A stretch of DNA of 41,027 nt. Source: Actinomycetes bacterium (GTDB taxonomy: Bacteria > Actinomycetota > Acidimicrobiia > Acidimicrobiales > Ilumatobacteraceae). Positions 8,543 through 19,345 of this stretch are shown piece by piece. The notes under the pieces were generated by a model. It was given only the letters and a program-made list of their open reading frames with translations. It had not been told where the DNA came from and searched no databases. Position numbers and translations under genes: made by a program. The number at the start of each line of letters is the position of its first letter. The first letter of the stretch is position 1. The DNA lies in contig BJFW01000008.1 of assembly GCA_014190095.1 (NCBI GenBank), forward strand, positions 1 to 41,027, read 5' to 3'.

Positions 8543-9904
8543 TCACTTCAAGAAGCCCTCGTAGTTGCGCTGCATCAATTGACTATCAATTTGGCGCATC
8601 AGTTCAAGCGCTACACCAACCGCAATCAACACGGTGGTTCCTGCAAATGGGAATGACTGCACATCGCCTACCCACAAAATGATGTACGGCAAGATGGCGA
8701 TAAAAGCAACGAACATTGCTCCAGGAAGCGTGATCCGGTTCACCGTCTTTGCCAAGAAACTTTCAGTCTGCGGTCCTGGACGAATTCCTGGAATGAATCC
8801 GCCTTGCTTGCGCAGTTGGTCTGCCTGGCGAATTGGGTCGAATGCAATGGAGTTATAGAAGTATGCAAACGCAATGATCAACAGGAAAAAGACCGAGATG
8901 TACAACAAGTTTTGGCTATTCACCAAATAGTTGTTCACAAACGAGGCGATAGAGCCACGCCAACCCTCACCGCTGCCGAGCATGTTCGACAACAGAACTG
9001 GCAACAACAGCACAGAGCTCGCAAAAATAATTGGCACGATTCCGGCCTGGTTCACCTTCAATGGGATGTACGTGTTTTGGCCACCGTATTGCTTGCGACC
9101 AACTACACGTTTTGCAAACTGCACAGGAATTCGGCGACTACCAAGTTCGACACGAACTACTGCGAACAAAATTCCGATTGAAACTGCAACCAGCACGATG
9201 AACGTAATAGTTTTCTTGCTTTGCAAGAGCGAGTAATAGTTGTATGGAAGACCGCTGACAACCGAAGCAAAGATCAACATTGACATTCCGTTGCCGATTC
9301 CGCGTTGGCTGATCAACTCACCAATCCACATGAGCAATGCCGTGCCTGCAACAAGTGTTGGAATGACAAGCAATGCGCGAGGCATGAACGGATCGAGCAA
9401 CACAACGTCTGGCGCAGTTGCAGCCGCACCCAAGAATGCCGAGCCATTTCCTTGGCCAAAAATGAACGTGAGTCCAGCGCCTTGCAAGGTGGCAATACCA
9501 ATTGCTACGTAGCGAGTCCACTGAGTGATCTTGCGTTGGCCAGTTGCACCTTCTTGTTGCCACTGTTCAAGCTTTGGAATAACCACACCAAGAACCTGCA
9601 TGATGATGCTTGCCGTGATGTACGGCATGATTCCCAAAGCAAAAATGGAGAAGCTTCCAAAAGCTCCACCCGAAAACAAGTTCAAGAATCCAAGTGCACC
9701 TTGTGAGTCTGAGGCTTCACGCAATTGGCGCACTGCCTGAGCATCAATGCCTGGAGCTCGCAGTGCAGCGCCAAAGCGATACAAAGCAATCATGGCCAAG
9801 GTGAACAACACCTTGTTACGAAGGTCTTCCACCTTGAAGATGTTCTTCACGTTCGACAACATCGTGGGTGCTCCTGTACTTGAAGCGCGCCGGCGAACCG
9901 GCAC
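8543..9904 (-). CDS. secY: preprotein translocase subunit SecY
   Basis: Multi-TM protein; IFALGIMPYITASIIMQ, ISQRGIGNGMSMLIFA, RKQGGFIPGIRPG. Confidence 0.97.
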   Translation of the reverse strand: MPVRRRASSTGAPTMLSNVKNIFKVEDLRNKVLFTLAMIALYRFGAALRAPGIDAQAVRQLREASDSQGALGFLNLFSGGAFGSFSIFALGIMPYITASIIMQVLGVVIPKLEQWQQEGATGQRKITQWTRYVAIGIATLQGAGLTFIFGQGNGSAFLGAAATAPDVVLLDPFMPRALLVIPTLVAGTALLMWIGELISQRGIGNGMSMLIFASVVSGLPYNYYSLLQSKKTITFIVLVAVSIGILFAVVRVELGSRRIPVQFAKRVVGRKQYGGQNTYIPLKVNQAGIVPIIFASSVLLLPVLLSNMLGSGEGWRGSIASFVNNYLVNSQNLLYISVFFLLIIAFAYFYNSIAFDPIRQADQLRKQGGFIPGIRPGPQTESFLAKTVNRITLPGAMFVAFIAILPYIILWVGDVQSFPFAGTTVLIAVGVALELMRQIDSQLMQRNYEGFLK

Positions 9905-9911
9905 GACATCA

Positions 9912-10400
9912 CTATCGGTTAGTGAACTGGTTGCCCTTAGCGGCTGGACGTGGGCCCTTGTGCGGCATTGGCAAGATGGTCACAGATCCACCGGCAGCAA
10001 TAATTGCCTGCTCAGCAGTCTTTGATACAGCATGTGCTGAAACGCTCACAGCCTTGGTGATTTTTCCGCGACCAAGCACCTTGATGAGGGTGTTCTTGTG
10101 AGCTGCACTCTTATCAACGAGCACCTTTGGGTTTACTTCTGCAAGACCCAAAGCTTCGATGACATCGAGGTTTACTGCGTAGTACTCAACGCGGAACGGG
10201 TTATTAAAACCCTTCAACTTTGGTACGCGTTGCTTCAACGGCATCTGACCACCTTCAAAGCCTCGCTTCACGGTGTTACGGGCGTATTGACCCTTCGTAC
10301 CGCGACCTGCAGTCTTTCCACCTTTACCGCCGATACCACGACCGACGCGCTTTGGTTTCTTCGTTGATCCCTTTGCTGGGGCGAGTTGATCTACACGCAT
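9912..10400 (-). CDS. rplO: 50S ribosomal protein L15
   Basis: KRVGRGIGGKGGKTAGRGTKGQYAR, FEGGQMPLKQRVPKLKGF. Confidence 0.96.
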   Translation of the reverse strand: MRVDQLAPAKGSTKKPKRVGRGIGGKGGKTAGRGTKGQYARNTVKRGFEGGQMPLKQRVPKLKGFNNPFRVEYYAVNLDVIEALGLAEVNPKVLVDKSAAHKNTLIKVLGRGKITKAVSVSAHAVSKTAEQAIIAAGGSVTILPMPHKGPRPAAKGNQFTNR

Positions 10401-10403
10401 GAC

Positions 10404-10742
10404 TTACTTGCCTTCCTTGATTTCAATGAGGTGAGGAACACGTGCGATCATGCCGCGAATTTCCGGACGATCAGGCAACGTATTGGTGTGGCCAATTCGA
10501 CGCAATCCAAGAGCGCGCAATGTTGCACGGTTCTTTGGCTTGTTGCCGATTTCTGAACGCACCTGGGTAACAGTGATGGTCGCACCAGTTGGTTCAACCT
10601 TCACACGCTTTACTTTGCGAGTTGACGTGTTGCCAGATGCTGCCTTCAATGCAGCGGCTGCTGCGCGTTGTTCTGCTGCAGCCTTCTTTGCTGCCGGCTT
10701 ACGGTCGCGTGTAGTGCGACCTGGTTTTTTGAATGCTGCCAT
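10404..10742 (-). CDS. rpmD: 50S ribosomal protein L30 with about 54-aa N-terminal Ala/Lys/Arg extension
   Basis: C-terminal L30 domain ITVTQVRSEIGNKPKNRATLRALGLRRIGHTNTLPDRPEIRGMIARVPHLIEI; GGAGGT upstream of the ATG. Confidence 0.92.
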   Translation of the reverse strand: MAAFKKPGRTTRDRKPAAKKAAAEQRAAAAALKAASGNTSTRKVKRVKVEPTGATITVTQVRSEIGNKPKNRATLRALGLRRIGHTNTLPDRPEIRGMIARVPHLIEIKEGK

Positions 10743-10744
10743 GA

Positions 10745-11314
10745 CTAGTGAGCACCTCCGTTTGACTTCTTGCGCTCGTTGAACGCACGAAGGAGACCTT
10801 TTGGAACAAAAGAGTCAGCTGGAATTCCGCGACGCTTTGCAACTTCGTCCGGGCTCTGCAAATCCTTCAAACCATTGATCGTTGCGCGAGCAACGTTGAT
10901 GGCATTTGATGAACCAAGCGACTTCGCGAGTACGTCGTGAATGCCGGCTTCTTCAAGAATGATTCGAGCAGCGCCACCAGCAATAACTCCGGTACCAGGA
11001 GCAGCAGGCTTCAGCAATACGCGGCCTGCGCCATTGATTCCCAAAATTTGGTGAGTGATGGTTGAACCGGCAAGAGCAACACTGAACAAGTTGCGCTTTG
11101 CTTCTTCGGTTCCCTTTTGGATTGCCAAAGGAACTTCCTTTGCCTTTCCATAACCAAGACCTACGCGACCTGCACCGTCACCGATAACAACAAGTGCGGT
11201 GAACGAAAAGCGACGTCCACCCTTCACTACCTTTGCCACTCGGTTGATGTGCACTACGCGTGATTCGCGGAGCTGACCTGGTTCGGTCGTGCGTGCGTTT
11301 GAAATATCAGTCAT
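10745..11314 (-). CDS. rpsE: 30S ribosomal protein S5
   Basis: [47 protein letters not shown]. Confidence 0.97.
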   Translation of the reverse strand: MTDISNARTTEPGQLRESRVVHINRVAKVVKGGRRFSFTALVVIGDGAGRVGLGYGKAKEVPLAIQKGTEEAKRNLFSVALAGSTITHQILGINGAGRVLLKPAAPGTGVIAGGAARIILEEAGIHDVLAKSLGSSNAINVARATINGLKDLQSPDEVAKRRGIPADSFVPKGLLRAFNERKKSNGGAH

Positions 11315-11691
11315 TAGAACTCCAACCCTGCTTCTCGGGCAGCATCTGCTGCCGCTGCTACGCGACCGTGGTACAAGAATCCACCGCGGTCATAAACAAC
11401 TTTTGTTACTCCTGCAGCCTTTGCGCGCTGCGCAACGAGTGTTCCGATGCGCTTTGCTGCTTCAACATTTGAACCGCCACCCAACTTGCGCTGATCTGGT
11501 TCAACAGTTGAAGCCGAAGCAACGGTGTGTCCGTCGAGATCGTTGATCAACTGCACGGTGATGTGCTTATTGCTGCGATAAACGGCGAGACGTGGACGCT
11601 CGGCGGTGCCAGTGATCTTCTTGCGTACGCGACGGTGGCGACGCAAGCGACCTGCATGGCGCTGGCTTGATACTGATGTCATAGTCGTCAA
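11314..11691 (-). CDS. rplR: 50S ribosomal protein L18
   Basis: [46 protein letters not shown]. Confidence 0.97.
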   Translation of the reverse strand: MTTMTSVSSQRHAGRLRRHRRVRKKITGTAERPRLAVYRSNKHITVQLINDLDGHTVASASTVEPDQRKLGGGSNVEAAKRIGTLVAQRAKAAGVTKVVYDRGGFLYHGRVAAAADAAREAGLEF

Positions 11692-11700
11692 ATCTCCCGA

Positions 11701-12243
11701 TTACTTCTTGCCGGTCTTGCCTGCTTTACGCAGGACCTTTTCATTGAGGTAACGCACACCCTTGCCCTTGTATGGCTCCGGCTTGCGAATTTCGCGAATG
11801 TTCGCTGCAACTTGGCCAACAACTTCTTTATCAGCACCCTTGACGATGATTTTCGTCTGCGCAGGAACTTCGAACGTAACTCCTTCAGGAGCATCGATCA
11901 CCACTGGATGTGAAAAACCAAGAGCCAACTTCAACTTGCTTGGACCCTGAGCTTCTGCACGGTAACCAACGCCGATGATGTCGAGTTCTTTGGTGTAACC
12001 CTCGGTAACACCGATCATCATGTTGTTGACCAATGTTCGAACTAAACCGTGACGTGCACGTGAATCGCGCTCTTCGTTGTCGCGAGTTACGACGATGGTG
12101 TTTTCTTCGCGAGCGATGGAAACTCCAGTTGGGAACACACGTGACAGCGTGCCTTTCGGACCTTTTACGGTCAGCGAAAGACCAGCGATAGTGACGTCGA
12201 CACCGTTAGGCACAACGACTGCTGCATTTCCGATACGTGACAT
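11701..12243 (-). CDS. rplF: 50S ribosomal protein L6
   Basis: MSRIGNAAVVVPNGVDVTIAG start at complement(12241..12243); RKPEPYKGKGVRYLNE C-terminal motif. The ORF track's longer start (12303) is rejected. Confidence 0.95.
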   Translation of the reverse strand: MSRIGNAAVVVPNGVDVTIAGLSLTVKGPKGTLSRVFPTGVSIAREENTIVVTRDNEERDSRARHGLVRTLVNNMMIGVTEGYTKELDIIGVGYRAEAQGPSKLKLALGFSHPVVIDAPEGVTFEVPAQTKIIVKGADKEVVGQVAANIREIRKPEPYKGKGVRYLNEKVLRKAGKTGKK

Positions 12244-12274
12244 ATGAGTACTTCTTTCCTCTACTGGTTTCCGC

Positions 12275-12676
12275 TTACCAAACGAAGCACATGACTTCAC
12301 CACCCACGTTGCGCTGGCGCGCTTCGCGGTCGGTCATGAGCCCTTGGCTGGTGGACAGGACAGCAACACCAAGACCACCTAACACGCGTGGTACTTCAGT
12401 TGCATTGCGGTACACGCGAAGACCCGGTGTGGATACTCGCTTAATACCTTGAATGGTGCGCTTACGGTCATCGGAATACTTCAAACCAATCTTCAACGAC
12501 TTACCCGGACCATTTGGGTTGTCGATAAGACCGAAGTCAGTGATGTATCCCTCTTTCTTCAGCACTTCTGCGAGCGCTGACTTCTGCTTTGAGGCAGGCA
12601 TCAACACTTCGTCTTTCATTGCTGCATTCGCGTTGCGAATGCGCGTAAGCATGTCGGCGATCGGATCAGTCATCAT
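12275..12676 (-). CDS. rpsH: 30S ribosomal protein S8
   Basis: [31 protein letters not shown]-terminal [26 protein letters not shown]. Confidence 0.97.
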   Translation of the reverse strand: MMTDPIADMLTRIRNANAAMKDEVLMPASKQKSALAEVLKKEGYITDFGLIDNPNGPGKSLKIGLKYSDDRKRTIQGIKRVSTPGLRVYRNATEVPRVLGGLGVAVLSTSQGLMTDREARQRNVGGEVMCFVW

Positions 12677-12683
12677 GACGCAA

Positions 12684-12869
12684 TCACCAACTTGCCTTGG
12701 TCAAACCAGGGATTTCACCGGCATGGGCCATCTTGCGAAGGCACAGGCGGCACAATCCGAATTTGCGATATACAGCACGCGCGCGTCCGCATTTCTGGCA
12801 ACGTGAGTAACCACGTACCTTGAACTTTGGCGTTTTGTTCGCTTTATTAACGAGTGATTTCTTTGCCAT
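12684..12869 (-). CDS. rpsZ: 30S ribosomal protein S14 type Z (zinc-binding)
   Basis: 61 aa; [39 protein letters not shown]. Confidence 0.96.
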   Translation of the reverse strand: MAKKSLVNKANKTPKFKVRGYSRCQKCGRARAVYRKFGLCRLCLRKMAHAGEIPGLTKASW

Positions 12870-12881
12870 ATGGTCCTCTAC

Positions 12882-13508
12882 TTACTTCTTCTTCTTGGCT
12901 GAGCGTTTTGCCGCTCCGCGAGCTTTTTTGGATGATGCTGGTTCTTCGCCCTTACGGAATGGGAAACCAAAAGCATCAAGAAGTGCTTTTCCATCGAGGT
13001 CGGTATTTGCAGTGGTGACAATGGTGATGTCCATACCGCGTGTGGTGTCTACCTTGTCGTAGCTCACTTCGGTGAATACCAACTGCTCAGTAAGACCAAA
13101 TGTGTAGTTGCCATGACCGTCCCATGACTTGCCTGGGAGACCACGGAAGTCGCGAATACGAGGAATTGCAACTGCGATCAAACGATCGAGGAATTCCCAC
13201 ATGCGATCTCCACGTAGCGTCACTTTGCAACCGATTGCTTGGTTCTCACGAAGTTTGAACGATGCAATTGACGTGCGTGACTTGGTGACGATTGGCTTTT
13301 GACCAGAGATTGCAGTGAGGTCGGCAACTGCTCCGTCAATGAGTGACGACTGTTGAGTTGCGCGGCCAACACCCATGTTGATCACGATCTTTTCGAAGGT
13401 TGGCACTTGCATGACATTTTTTACGCCGAGTTGCTGAATGAGTTCGGCGCGCACAACGTCGTTGTAGTGCGACTTCAAGCGTGGTTGGTATGCGACTGCA
13501 GCAGTCAT
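12882..13508 (-). CDS. rplE: 50S ribosomal protein L5 with Lys-rich C-terminal tail
   Basis: [53 protein letters not shown]. Confidence 0.96.
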   Translation of the reverse strand: MTAAVAYQPRLKSHYNDVVRAELIQQLGVKNVMQVPTFEKIVINMGVGRATQQSSLIDGAVADLTAISGQKPIVTKSRTSIASFKLRENQAIGCKVTLRGDRMWEFLDRLIAVAIPRIRDFRGLPGKSWDGHGNYTFGLTEQLVFTEVSYDKVDTTRGMDITIVTTANTDLDGKALLDAFGFPFRKGEEPASSKKARGAAKRSAKKKK

Positions 13509-13813
13509 CAGATTTCATCTCCGGTGCTCTTGGCAACGCGCACCTTGGTGCCGTCGGCCTTGATCTTGTAACCAACGCGAGTTGGCTTTCCCTTGTGCAC
13601 CAACATGACATTTGAAGCATCGACAGGCATGTCCTTATCAATGATTCCGCCGGTGTTGGCTGTTTGTCCGCGGGCAGCAGTGTGGCGTTTCGCGGTGTTC
13701 ACACCAGCGACTTTCACTTTGTTGCTCTTCGGACTTACTTCTGTAATTTCGCCCGTCTTGCCCTTGTCTTTTCCGGCAATAACGATGACGGTGTCACCCT
13801 TTTTCAACTTCAT
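13508..13813 (-). CDS. rplX: 50S ribosomal protein L24
   Basis: [21 protein letters not shown] (KOW motif). Confidence 0.95.
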   Translation of the reverse strand: MKLKKGDTVIVIAGKDKGKTGEITEVSPKSNKVKVAGVNTAKRHTAARGQTANTGGIIDKDMPVDASNVMLVHKGKPTRVGYKIKADGTKVRVAKSTGDEI

Positions 13814-13815
13814 GG

Positions 13816-14184
13816 TTACAACACCTCCGGTGCAAGCGAAATGATTCGCATGAACTTCTTGTCACGGAGCTCACGACCAACTGGTCCGAAAATACGGGTT
13901 CCGCGTGGGGTGAGATCGTCCTTAATCAGTACTGCTGCGTTTTCGTCGAAGCGGATATAGCTGCCGTCTGGACGACGCTTTTCCTTCTTCACACGAACTA
14001 CTACGCAACGAACAACTTCGCCCTTCTTAACTCCGGCGCCAGGAATTGCGTCCTTAACCGTGCCAATGAAGACGTCACCAATTGATGCATAACGACGGCG
14101 TGTTCCACCAAGAACCTTGATGCACAGCACTTCTTTTGCGCCACTGTTGTCAGCAACGCGAAGACGGGACTCTTGCTGGATCAT
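13816..14184 (-). CDS. rplN: 50S ribosomal protein L14
   Basis: [53 protein letters not shown]. Confidence 0.98.
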   Translation of the reverse strand: MIQQESRLRVADNSGAKEVLCIKVLGGTRRRYASIGDVFIGTVKDAIPGAGVKKGEVVRCVVVRVKKEKRRPDGSYIRFDENAAVLIKDDLTPRGTRIFGPVGRELRDKKFMRIISLAPEVL

Positions 14185-14474
14185 TTTGCACGCTCCAATA
14201 CTTCAACGAGGCGCCAACGCTTTTGCTTTGACATTGGGCGAGTTTCCATTACGCGAACGCGGTCACCGATTTGTGCATCGTTGGCCTCGTCGTGTGCGTA
14301 CAACTTCTTGGTGCGCTGAACGAACTTCGAGTAACGCGGGTGGCGTACTCGCTCAACGATTGAAATAACAATCGTCTTGTTCATCTTGTTTGACACCACG
14401 ATGCCTTCGCGCACCTTACGGGCGTTACGAAGAGCTTCGTCTGTTGTTGCAGATGTGGTTGTTGATTCGGTCAT
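14181..14474 (-). CDS. rpsQ: 30S ribosomal protein S17
   Basis: [40 protein letters not shown]. Confidence 0.96.
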   Translation of the reverse strand: MTESTTTSATTDEALRNARKVREGIVVSNKMNKTIVISIVERVRHPRYSKFVQRTKKLYAHDEANDAQIGDRVRVMETRPMSKQKRWRLVEVLERAK

Positions 14475-14481
14475 GACTTAC

Positions 14482-14700
14482 TCACTTCCCTGCTGATTCA
14501 GCAGCAGCGATTTCCTGCTGACGAATGAGAGTATTGATACGTGCAATTTGCTTCTTCACTGCGCCCAACTCGGCTGTGTTGTCGAGTTGACCCGTCGCAT
14601 GACGGAAACGCAGGTTGAGAGCTTCTTGCTTTGACTTGCGGAGTTCGTCCACCAAAGTGGCGAGATCCATGTCGCGGAGATCGGCTAGTTCACGTGCCAT
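14482..14700 (-). CDS. rpmC: 50S ribosomal protein L29
   Basis: LVDELRKSKQEALNLRFRHATGQLDNTAELGAVKKQIARINTLIRQ. Confidence 0.95.
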   Translation of the reverse strand: MARELADLRDMDLATLVDELRKSKQEALNLRFRHATGQLDNTAELGAVKKQIARINTLIRQQEIAAAESAGK

Positions 14701-14701
14701 G

Positions 14702-15118
14702 TCAGATTGCCTCCTCGCGGCTTACGACGCGGGCCTTGATTGGCAACTTTTGCACTGCGCGATCAAGTGCTTGGTGCGCAGTTGCTGCGTTTGGGTACGA
14801 CAGTTCAAACATGATGCGACCTGGCTTAACCACGGCAACCCACAATTCGGGGTTTCCTTTTCCGGAACCCATGCGAGTTTCGGCTGGCTTCTTGGTCACT
14901 GACTTGTCAGGGAAAATGTTGATCCATACTTTTCCACCACGCTTGATGTGACGGGTCATGGCAATACGCGCCGCTTCAATTTGGCGCGCGGTGATCCAGC
15001 CTGGTTCAAGTGCCTGAATGCCGTACTCACCGAAAGCGAGTTCGTTTCCACCCTTTGACACACCAGTCATACGACCACGGTGATGCTTACGGTGTTTTAC
15101 TTTGCGAGGTGACAACAT
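14702..15118 (-). CDS. rplP: 50S ribosomal protein L16
   Basis: [62 protein letters not shown]. Confidence 0.98.
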   Translation of the reverse strand: MLSPRKVKHRKHHRGRMTGVSKGGNELAFGEYGIQALEPGWITARQIEAARIAMTRHIKRGGKVWINIFPDKSVTKKPAETRMGSGKGNPELWVAVVKPGRIMFELSYPNAATAHQALDRAVQKLPIKARVVSREEAI

Positions 15119-15121
15119 GAT

Positions 15122-16000
15122 TTACTCCCGACCAAACTTCGGTGTCTCGTGGGTGTCCACGATTCGACGTTGGATGTCTTCTTCTTCCGCCAACAAGCGC
15201 TCGAACTCTGGATCGGCTTCCTTCACCAGTGGAACGATTTCGGTGTCAGCAATGTCAGCAATTCGTGGACCTGCTGAAGTGACAACCTTCAACGTGGCAT
15301 CTGAATGTCCTGACGTTTGACCAACAGCCATTGCTGCTTCACGAGCAATGCGATCGTCATTTGGGCTCTTGTACGGAAGGATTTCGCCCTTGTACAACCA
15401 CACCTTTACGCCGATGCGGCCTGCTGAAGTTGCTGCTTCACGGAATCCGTAGTCGATGTCTGCACGCAATGTGTGCAATGGAACACGACCTTCGCGGTAC
15501 CACTCGGTGCGGCACATTTCTGCTCCACCAAGACGACCTGAACACTGAATTCGAATTCCTTCTGCGCCGTACTTCTGTGCGTTCTGCACAGCACGCTTCA
15601 TAGCGCGACGGAAAGCAATACGGTTCAACAACTGGTCAGCAACACCCTGTGCCACAAGAGCGGCATCGAGTTCAGCTTGCTTGATTTCGGTGATGTTCAA
15701 CTGCACTTTGTTGTTACCGGTCATCGCGGTAAGACCTGCGCGTAGTTCATCTGCCTTCTGACCCTTACGACCAATCACGATGCCCGGACGAGCAGTGTGA
15801 ATATCGATGCGGAGCTTGTCGCGTGTGCGCTCAATTTCAATGCGGCTTACTGCTGCATCGGCGAGCTGCACCGTGAGATAGTCGCGGATCTTCCAGTCCT
15901 CGGTGAGGTAATGACGGTATTCCTTCTGGCTGAACCAACGACTCTTCCAGTCGGTGGTGATTCCCAGGCGGAAACCGTATGGATTAATTTTCTGGCCCAT
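15122..16000 (-). CDS. rpsC: 30S ribosomal protein S3
   Basis: [29 protein letters not shown] (KH), [31 protein letters not shown]. Confidence 0.97.
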   Translation of the reverse strand: MGQKINPYGFRLGITTDWKSRWFSQKEYRHYLTEDWKIRDYLTVQLADAAVSRIEIERTRDKLRIDIHTARPGIVIGRKGQKADELRAGLTAMTGNNKVQLNITEIKQAELDAALVAQGVADQLLNRIAFRRAMKRAVQNAQKYGAEGIRIQCSGRLGGAEMCRTEWYREGRVPLHTLRADIDYGFREAATSAGRIGVKVWLYKGEILPYKSPNDDRIAREAAMAVGQTSGHSDATLKVVTSAGPRIADIADTEIVPLVKEADPEFERLLAEEEDIQRRIVDTHETPKFGRE

Positions 16001-16548
16001 CAGTTCTCCTCACCAGATTCGTTGGTGCTGTCAGTTGAGTCTTGTGAATTGTCTGCATCGGGCTTCGCTGCGCGTGCACGACTAGCTGCAACACGTGCTG
16101 AACGGCTGACCACCTTGGTGCCACCCTTTGCCTCGGCGCTTTGTTCACGAATGGCCAACATTTTGTCGGTCATGGTGTCGACCACGATGGTGATATGTGA
16201 AGTGCGCTTCAAGATTTGAGCAGCACGACCCTTTGCACGTGGACGGAAACGCTTCAATGTCGGACCTTCATCTGCAAAGCAAGCTTTGACGTACAAGTCT
16301 TCTGCAACTTTTGAATCATTGTTTACTGCGTTGGCTACAGCCGATGCGAGCAACTTGCGAATGTCGTGTGCCGAGTCGCGCTGGATGAGCGACAGCAAAC
16401 TGTCGGCTTCCTGCACTTGAAGACCACGAACGTGGTTCAGTACAACACGAATCTTTGAAGCCGACATGCGGACATTCATTGCCTTCGCGCGAGTACCGCT
16501 AGATACGCCAACCTTGTTGGTTGCTTCGTTGAGTTTTGGACCGGTCAT
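16000..16548 (-). CDS. rplV: 50S ribosomal protein L22 with extended C-terminus
   Basis: [44 protein letters not shown]. Confidence 0.96.
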   Translation of the reverse strand: MTGPKLNEATNKVGVSSGTRAKAMNVRMSASKIRVVLNHVRGLQVQEADSLLSLIQRDSAHDIRKLLASAVANAVNNDSKVAEDLYVKACFADEGPTLKRFRPRAKGRAAQILKRTSHITIVVDTMTDKMLAIREQSAEAKGGTKVVSRSARVAASRARAAKPDADNSQDSTDSTNESGEEN

Positions 16549-16551
16549 GGC

Positions 16552-16836
16552 TTACTTCTGCCCTGCTGCAGCTTTTTCTTGTGCTGCGTGGAACCTAAAG
16601 GTGCGAGTTGGTGAGAACTCGCCCAGCTTGTGTCCAACCATTGACTCGCTGACGTAAACAGGTACGTGCTTGCGGCCGTCATGGACAGCAAAGGTGTGAC
16701 CAATCATGTCTGGAATGATCGTGCTGCGACGTGACCAGGTCTTGATGACCTTGCGCTCGCCGCTTTCGTTCATAGCATCCAGTTTCTTGAGCAAGTGCTC
16801 ATCAACGAATGCGCCTTTTTTCAAACTACGAGTCAT
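16552..16836 (-). CDS. rpsS: 30S ribosomal protein S19
   Basis: [65 protein letters not shown]. Confidence 0.98.
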   Translation of the reverse strand: MTRSLKKGAFVDEHLLKKLDAMNESGERKVIKTWSRRSTIIPDMIGHTFAVHDGRKHVPVYVSESMVGHKLGEFSPTRTFRFHAAQEKAAAGQK

Positions 16837-16839
16837 GTG

Positions 16840-17676
16840 TTATGCCCGGCCCTTTCCTGAACGACGACGGCGAACGATGAGTTGTTGTGATGACTTGTTC
16901 TTGTTACGGGTACGACGCTCTGGTTTACCCCAAGGTGAAACTGGATGGCGTCCACCGGATGTCTTACCTTCACCACCACCGTGTGGGTGGTCGACAGGGT
17001 TCATAACAACACCGCGTGATTGTGGGCGAACACCCTTCCAACGGTTACGTCCGGCTTTACCAATCTTGATGAGTTCGTGCTCTGCGTTACCGACTTCACC
17101 GATAGTTGCACGGCAGTCGATTGGAACGCGACGCATTTCAGAACTTGGCATACGCAATGTTGCGAAGTCGCCTTCTTTTGCAACGAGCTGCACAGCCATT
17201 CCTGCTGAACGACCAACTTTGCCACCCTGACCCGGGCGCAATTCAATGTTGTGAACGACGGTACCTACAGGCAAGTAACGAAGTGGCAACGCATTGCCAA
17301 CTTTGATGTCTGCCTTTGGTCCGCTCTGAACACGCATGCCAACTTCAAGACCCTTAGGAGCAAGGATGTATGCCTTTGATCCGTCGGCGTAATGCAAGAG
17401 CGCGATGCGGCACGTGCGGTTTGGATCGTATTCAATTGCTGCAACCTTGGCTTCGTACTGGTCATAGTTGCGCTTGAAATCGATGATGCGGTACTGCTGC
17501 TTGTGTCCACCACCTTGGTGACGCGAAGTTACGCGACCATAGACGTTGCGACCACCAGCAGAGGTCTTCTTTGCAAGCAACGTCTTTTCAGGCGTGCTCT
17601 TGGTGATGTCAGCGAAGTCGGACACCGTTTGAAAACGGCGACCGGCACTCGTTGGTTTACGTTTGCGAATTCCCAT
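16840..17676 (-). CDS. rplB: 50S ribosomal protein L2
   Basis: [57 protein letters not shown]. Confidence 0.98.
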   Translation of the reverse strand: MGIRKRKPTSAGRRFQTVSDFADITKSTPEKTLLAKKTSAGGRNVYGRVTSRHQGGGHKQQYRIIDFKRNYDQYEAKVAAIEYDPNRTCRIALLHYADGSKAYILAPKGLEVGMRVQSGPKADIKVGNALPLRYLPVGTVVHNIELRPGQGGKVGRSAGMAVQLVAKEGDFATLRMPSSEMRRVPIDCRATIGEVGNAEHELIKIGKAGRNRWKGVRPQSRGVVMNPVDHPHGGGEGKTSGGRHPVSPWGKPERRTRNKNKSSQQLIVRRRRSGKGRA

Positions 17677-17698
17677 ATTTCGTCTCTTTCAGCTCGCT

Positions 17699-17989
17699 CT
17701 AGTTCTCGAACAACGGGATTTCATTTCCCGCTTCAAGAGTGACGATGGCCCGTTTGGTGTTTGGACGCTGACCAAAGCGGTTGGTTCCGCGAGTCTGGCG
17801 CATCTTGCCACGACGGTTGAGAGTGTTCACGCGACGAACCTTGACGTTCCAAATGGCTTCGACTGCGTCACTAATTTCTGGCTTGCTGGAGTCTGGGTGT
17901 ACTTCAAATGTGTACGTTCCCTTGTCCATCAATGAGTAGCTCTTCTCCGAAATGATCGGGCGAAGGATGATGTCGCGTGGATCTTTCAC
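17699..17989 (-). CDS. rplW: 50S ribosomal protein L23
   Basis: [56 protein letters not shown]. Confidence 0.97.
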   Translation of the reverse strand: MKDPRDIILRPIISEKSYSLMDKGTYTFEVHPDSSKPEISDAVEAIWNVKVRRVNTLNRRGKMRQTRGTNRFGQRPNTKRAIVTLEAGNEIPLFEN

Positions 17990-18636
17990 TTTGCGGCCTC
18001 CTTGACCTTCGGCAAGCTTGCTGTTGTAAACACAAGCCAGTCGTTGCAGAGAATGTCGTAGGCGTTGAGTTCTGGGGTGATTACCACCTGAACATTGCTC
18101 AAGTTGCGGAATGACTTGCTGGCGACCTCATCATCGCGATCTACAACGATCATGATCTTGCCGTCGAGACCAAGTGAGTTCAACAACAACGTTGCATCCT
18201 TGGTGCTCGGCTTGTCGAAACTAAACTTGTCAACAACAACTACCTTGCCTTCAAGCGCACGATCAGACAATGCTGAACGAAGTGCCAAAGCAATCATTTT
18301 CTTTGGTGTGCGTTGTGTGTATTTGCGTGGCTTTGGTCCGAGTGCAACAGCACCACCACTGAAGTGCGGTGCACGAATTGAACCTTGACGAGCGCCACCA
18401 GTTCCTTTTTGGCCGAATGGCTTCTTGCCACCACCGCGAACTTCGGAGCGTGTCTTCGTGCTCTGTGTACCTGAACGACGGTGTGCCAACTGTGCAGTAA
18501 CCACTTGGTGCATTACTGGAATGTTTGGCTCGATGCCGAAAAACTCTGCTGGCAAAGTTGCCGAGCCAGTTTTTTCTGCTGCCGCTTTAGGAGCTGCTTT
18601 CTTCGCAGCTTTCTTTACTGGTTTTGCAGTTGCCAT
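17986..18636 (-). CDS. rplD: 50S ribosomal protein L4 with atypical Lys/Ala N-terminus
   Basis: [55 protein letters not shown]. Confidence 0.96.
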   Translation of the reverse strand: MATAKPVKKAAKKAAPKAAAEKTGSATLPAEFFGIEPNIPVMHQVVTAQLAHRRSGTQSTKTRSEVRGGGKKPFGQKGTGGARQGSIRAPHFSGGAVALGPKPRKYTQRTPKKMIALALRSALSDRALEGKVVVVDKFSFDKPSTKDATLLLNSLGLDGKIMIVVDRDDEVASKSFRNLSNVQVVITPELNAYDILCNDWLVFTTASLPKVKEAAK

Positions 18637-18640
18637 CGCG

Positions 18641-19279
18641 TTACTTTCCCTTCACCGCGTTACGCACGATTACGACGCCACCGTTTGGACCAGGAACTGA
18701 ACCCTTCACCAACAGCAGACCGCGCTCGAGATCGGCTTGTACAACTTCAAGATTCAAGGTGGTCGTTTGTGCGTGACCCATGTGGCCAGCCATGCGCAAG
18801 CCCTTGAATACACGACCAGGAAATGAGCATGAACCGATAGAACCTGGCGCACGGTGGTGCTTGTGGTTACCGTGACTTGCTCCTTGACCAGCAAAGTTGT
18901 GGCGCTTCATTCCACCTGCGAAACCCTTACCACGACTTACCGCAGTGACGTCAACGCGCTCGCCTGCAGCAAGTGTGTCCACAGTGATTTCTTGTCCAAC
19001 GGTGAAGCCATCAACTGACTCGAGACGAAGCTCGACGAGTCGACGGCCTGCAGCAACGCTGGCCTTTGCGAAGTGACCAGACTCGGCCTTGGTTAGTTTC
19101 TTCGGATCCTTTTGACCGTAAGTGACTTGCAAGGCTGCATAGCCGTCACGCTCACCGGTCTTAACTTGGACCACACGGGCTGGTTCAACACGCAGCACAG
19201 TTACGGGAATGATGCGCTGGTCATCTCCCCAAATCTGTGTCATGCCGACCTTCTCGCCGACGATTGCTTTTTGTGCCAT
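18641..19279 (-). CDS. rplC: 50S ribosomal protein L3
   Basis: AIVGEKVGMTQIW, GGMKRHNFAGQGASHGNHKHHRAPGSIGSCSFPGRVFKGLRMAGHMGHAQTT. Confidence 0.98.
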   Translation of the reverse strand: MAQKAIVGEKVGMTQIWGDDQRIIPVTVLRVEPARVVQVKTGERDGYAALQVTYGQKDPKKLTKAESGHFAKASVAAGRRLVELRLESVDGFTVGQEITVDTLAAGERVDVTAVSRGKGFAGGMKRHNFAGQGASHGNHKHHRAPGSIGSCSFPGRVFKGLRMAGHMGHAQTTTLNLEVVQADLERGLLLVKGSVPGPNGGVVIVRNAVKGK

Positions 19280-19345
19280 AACGGCGACCCTTTTCTCGTT
19301 CGTGTAGTTCGATGTGTCTGTACTTGTTCATTTTTTGCAATGTTT

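Noticed and set aside
12244-12303. 20-aa N-terminal extension of rplF in the ORF track
   Set aside because: L6 family starts at MSRIG; the upstream part shows no family similarity.
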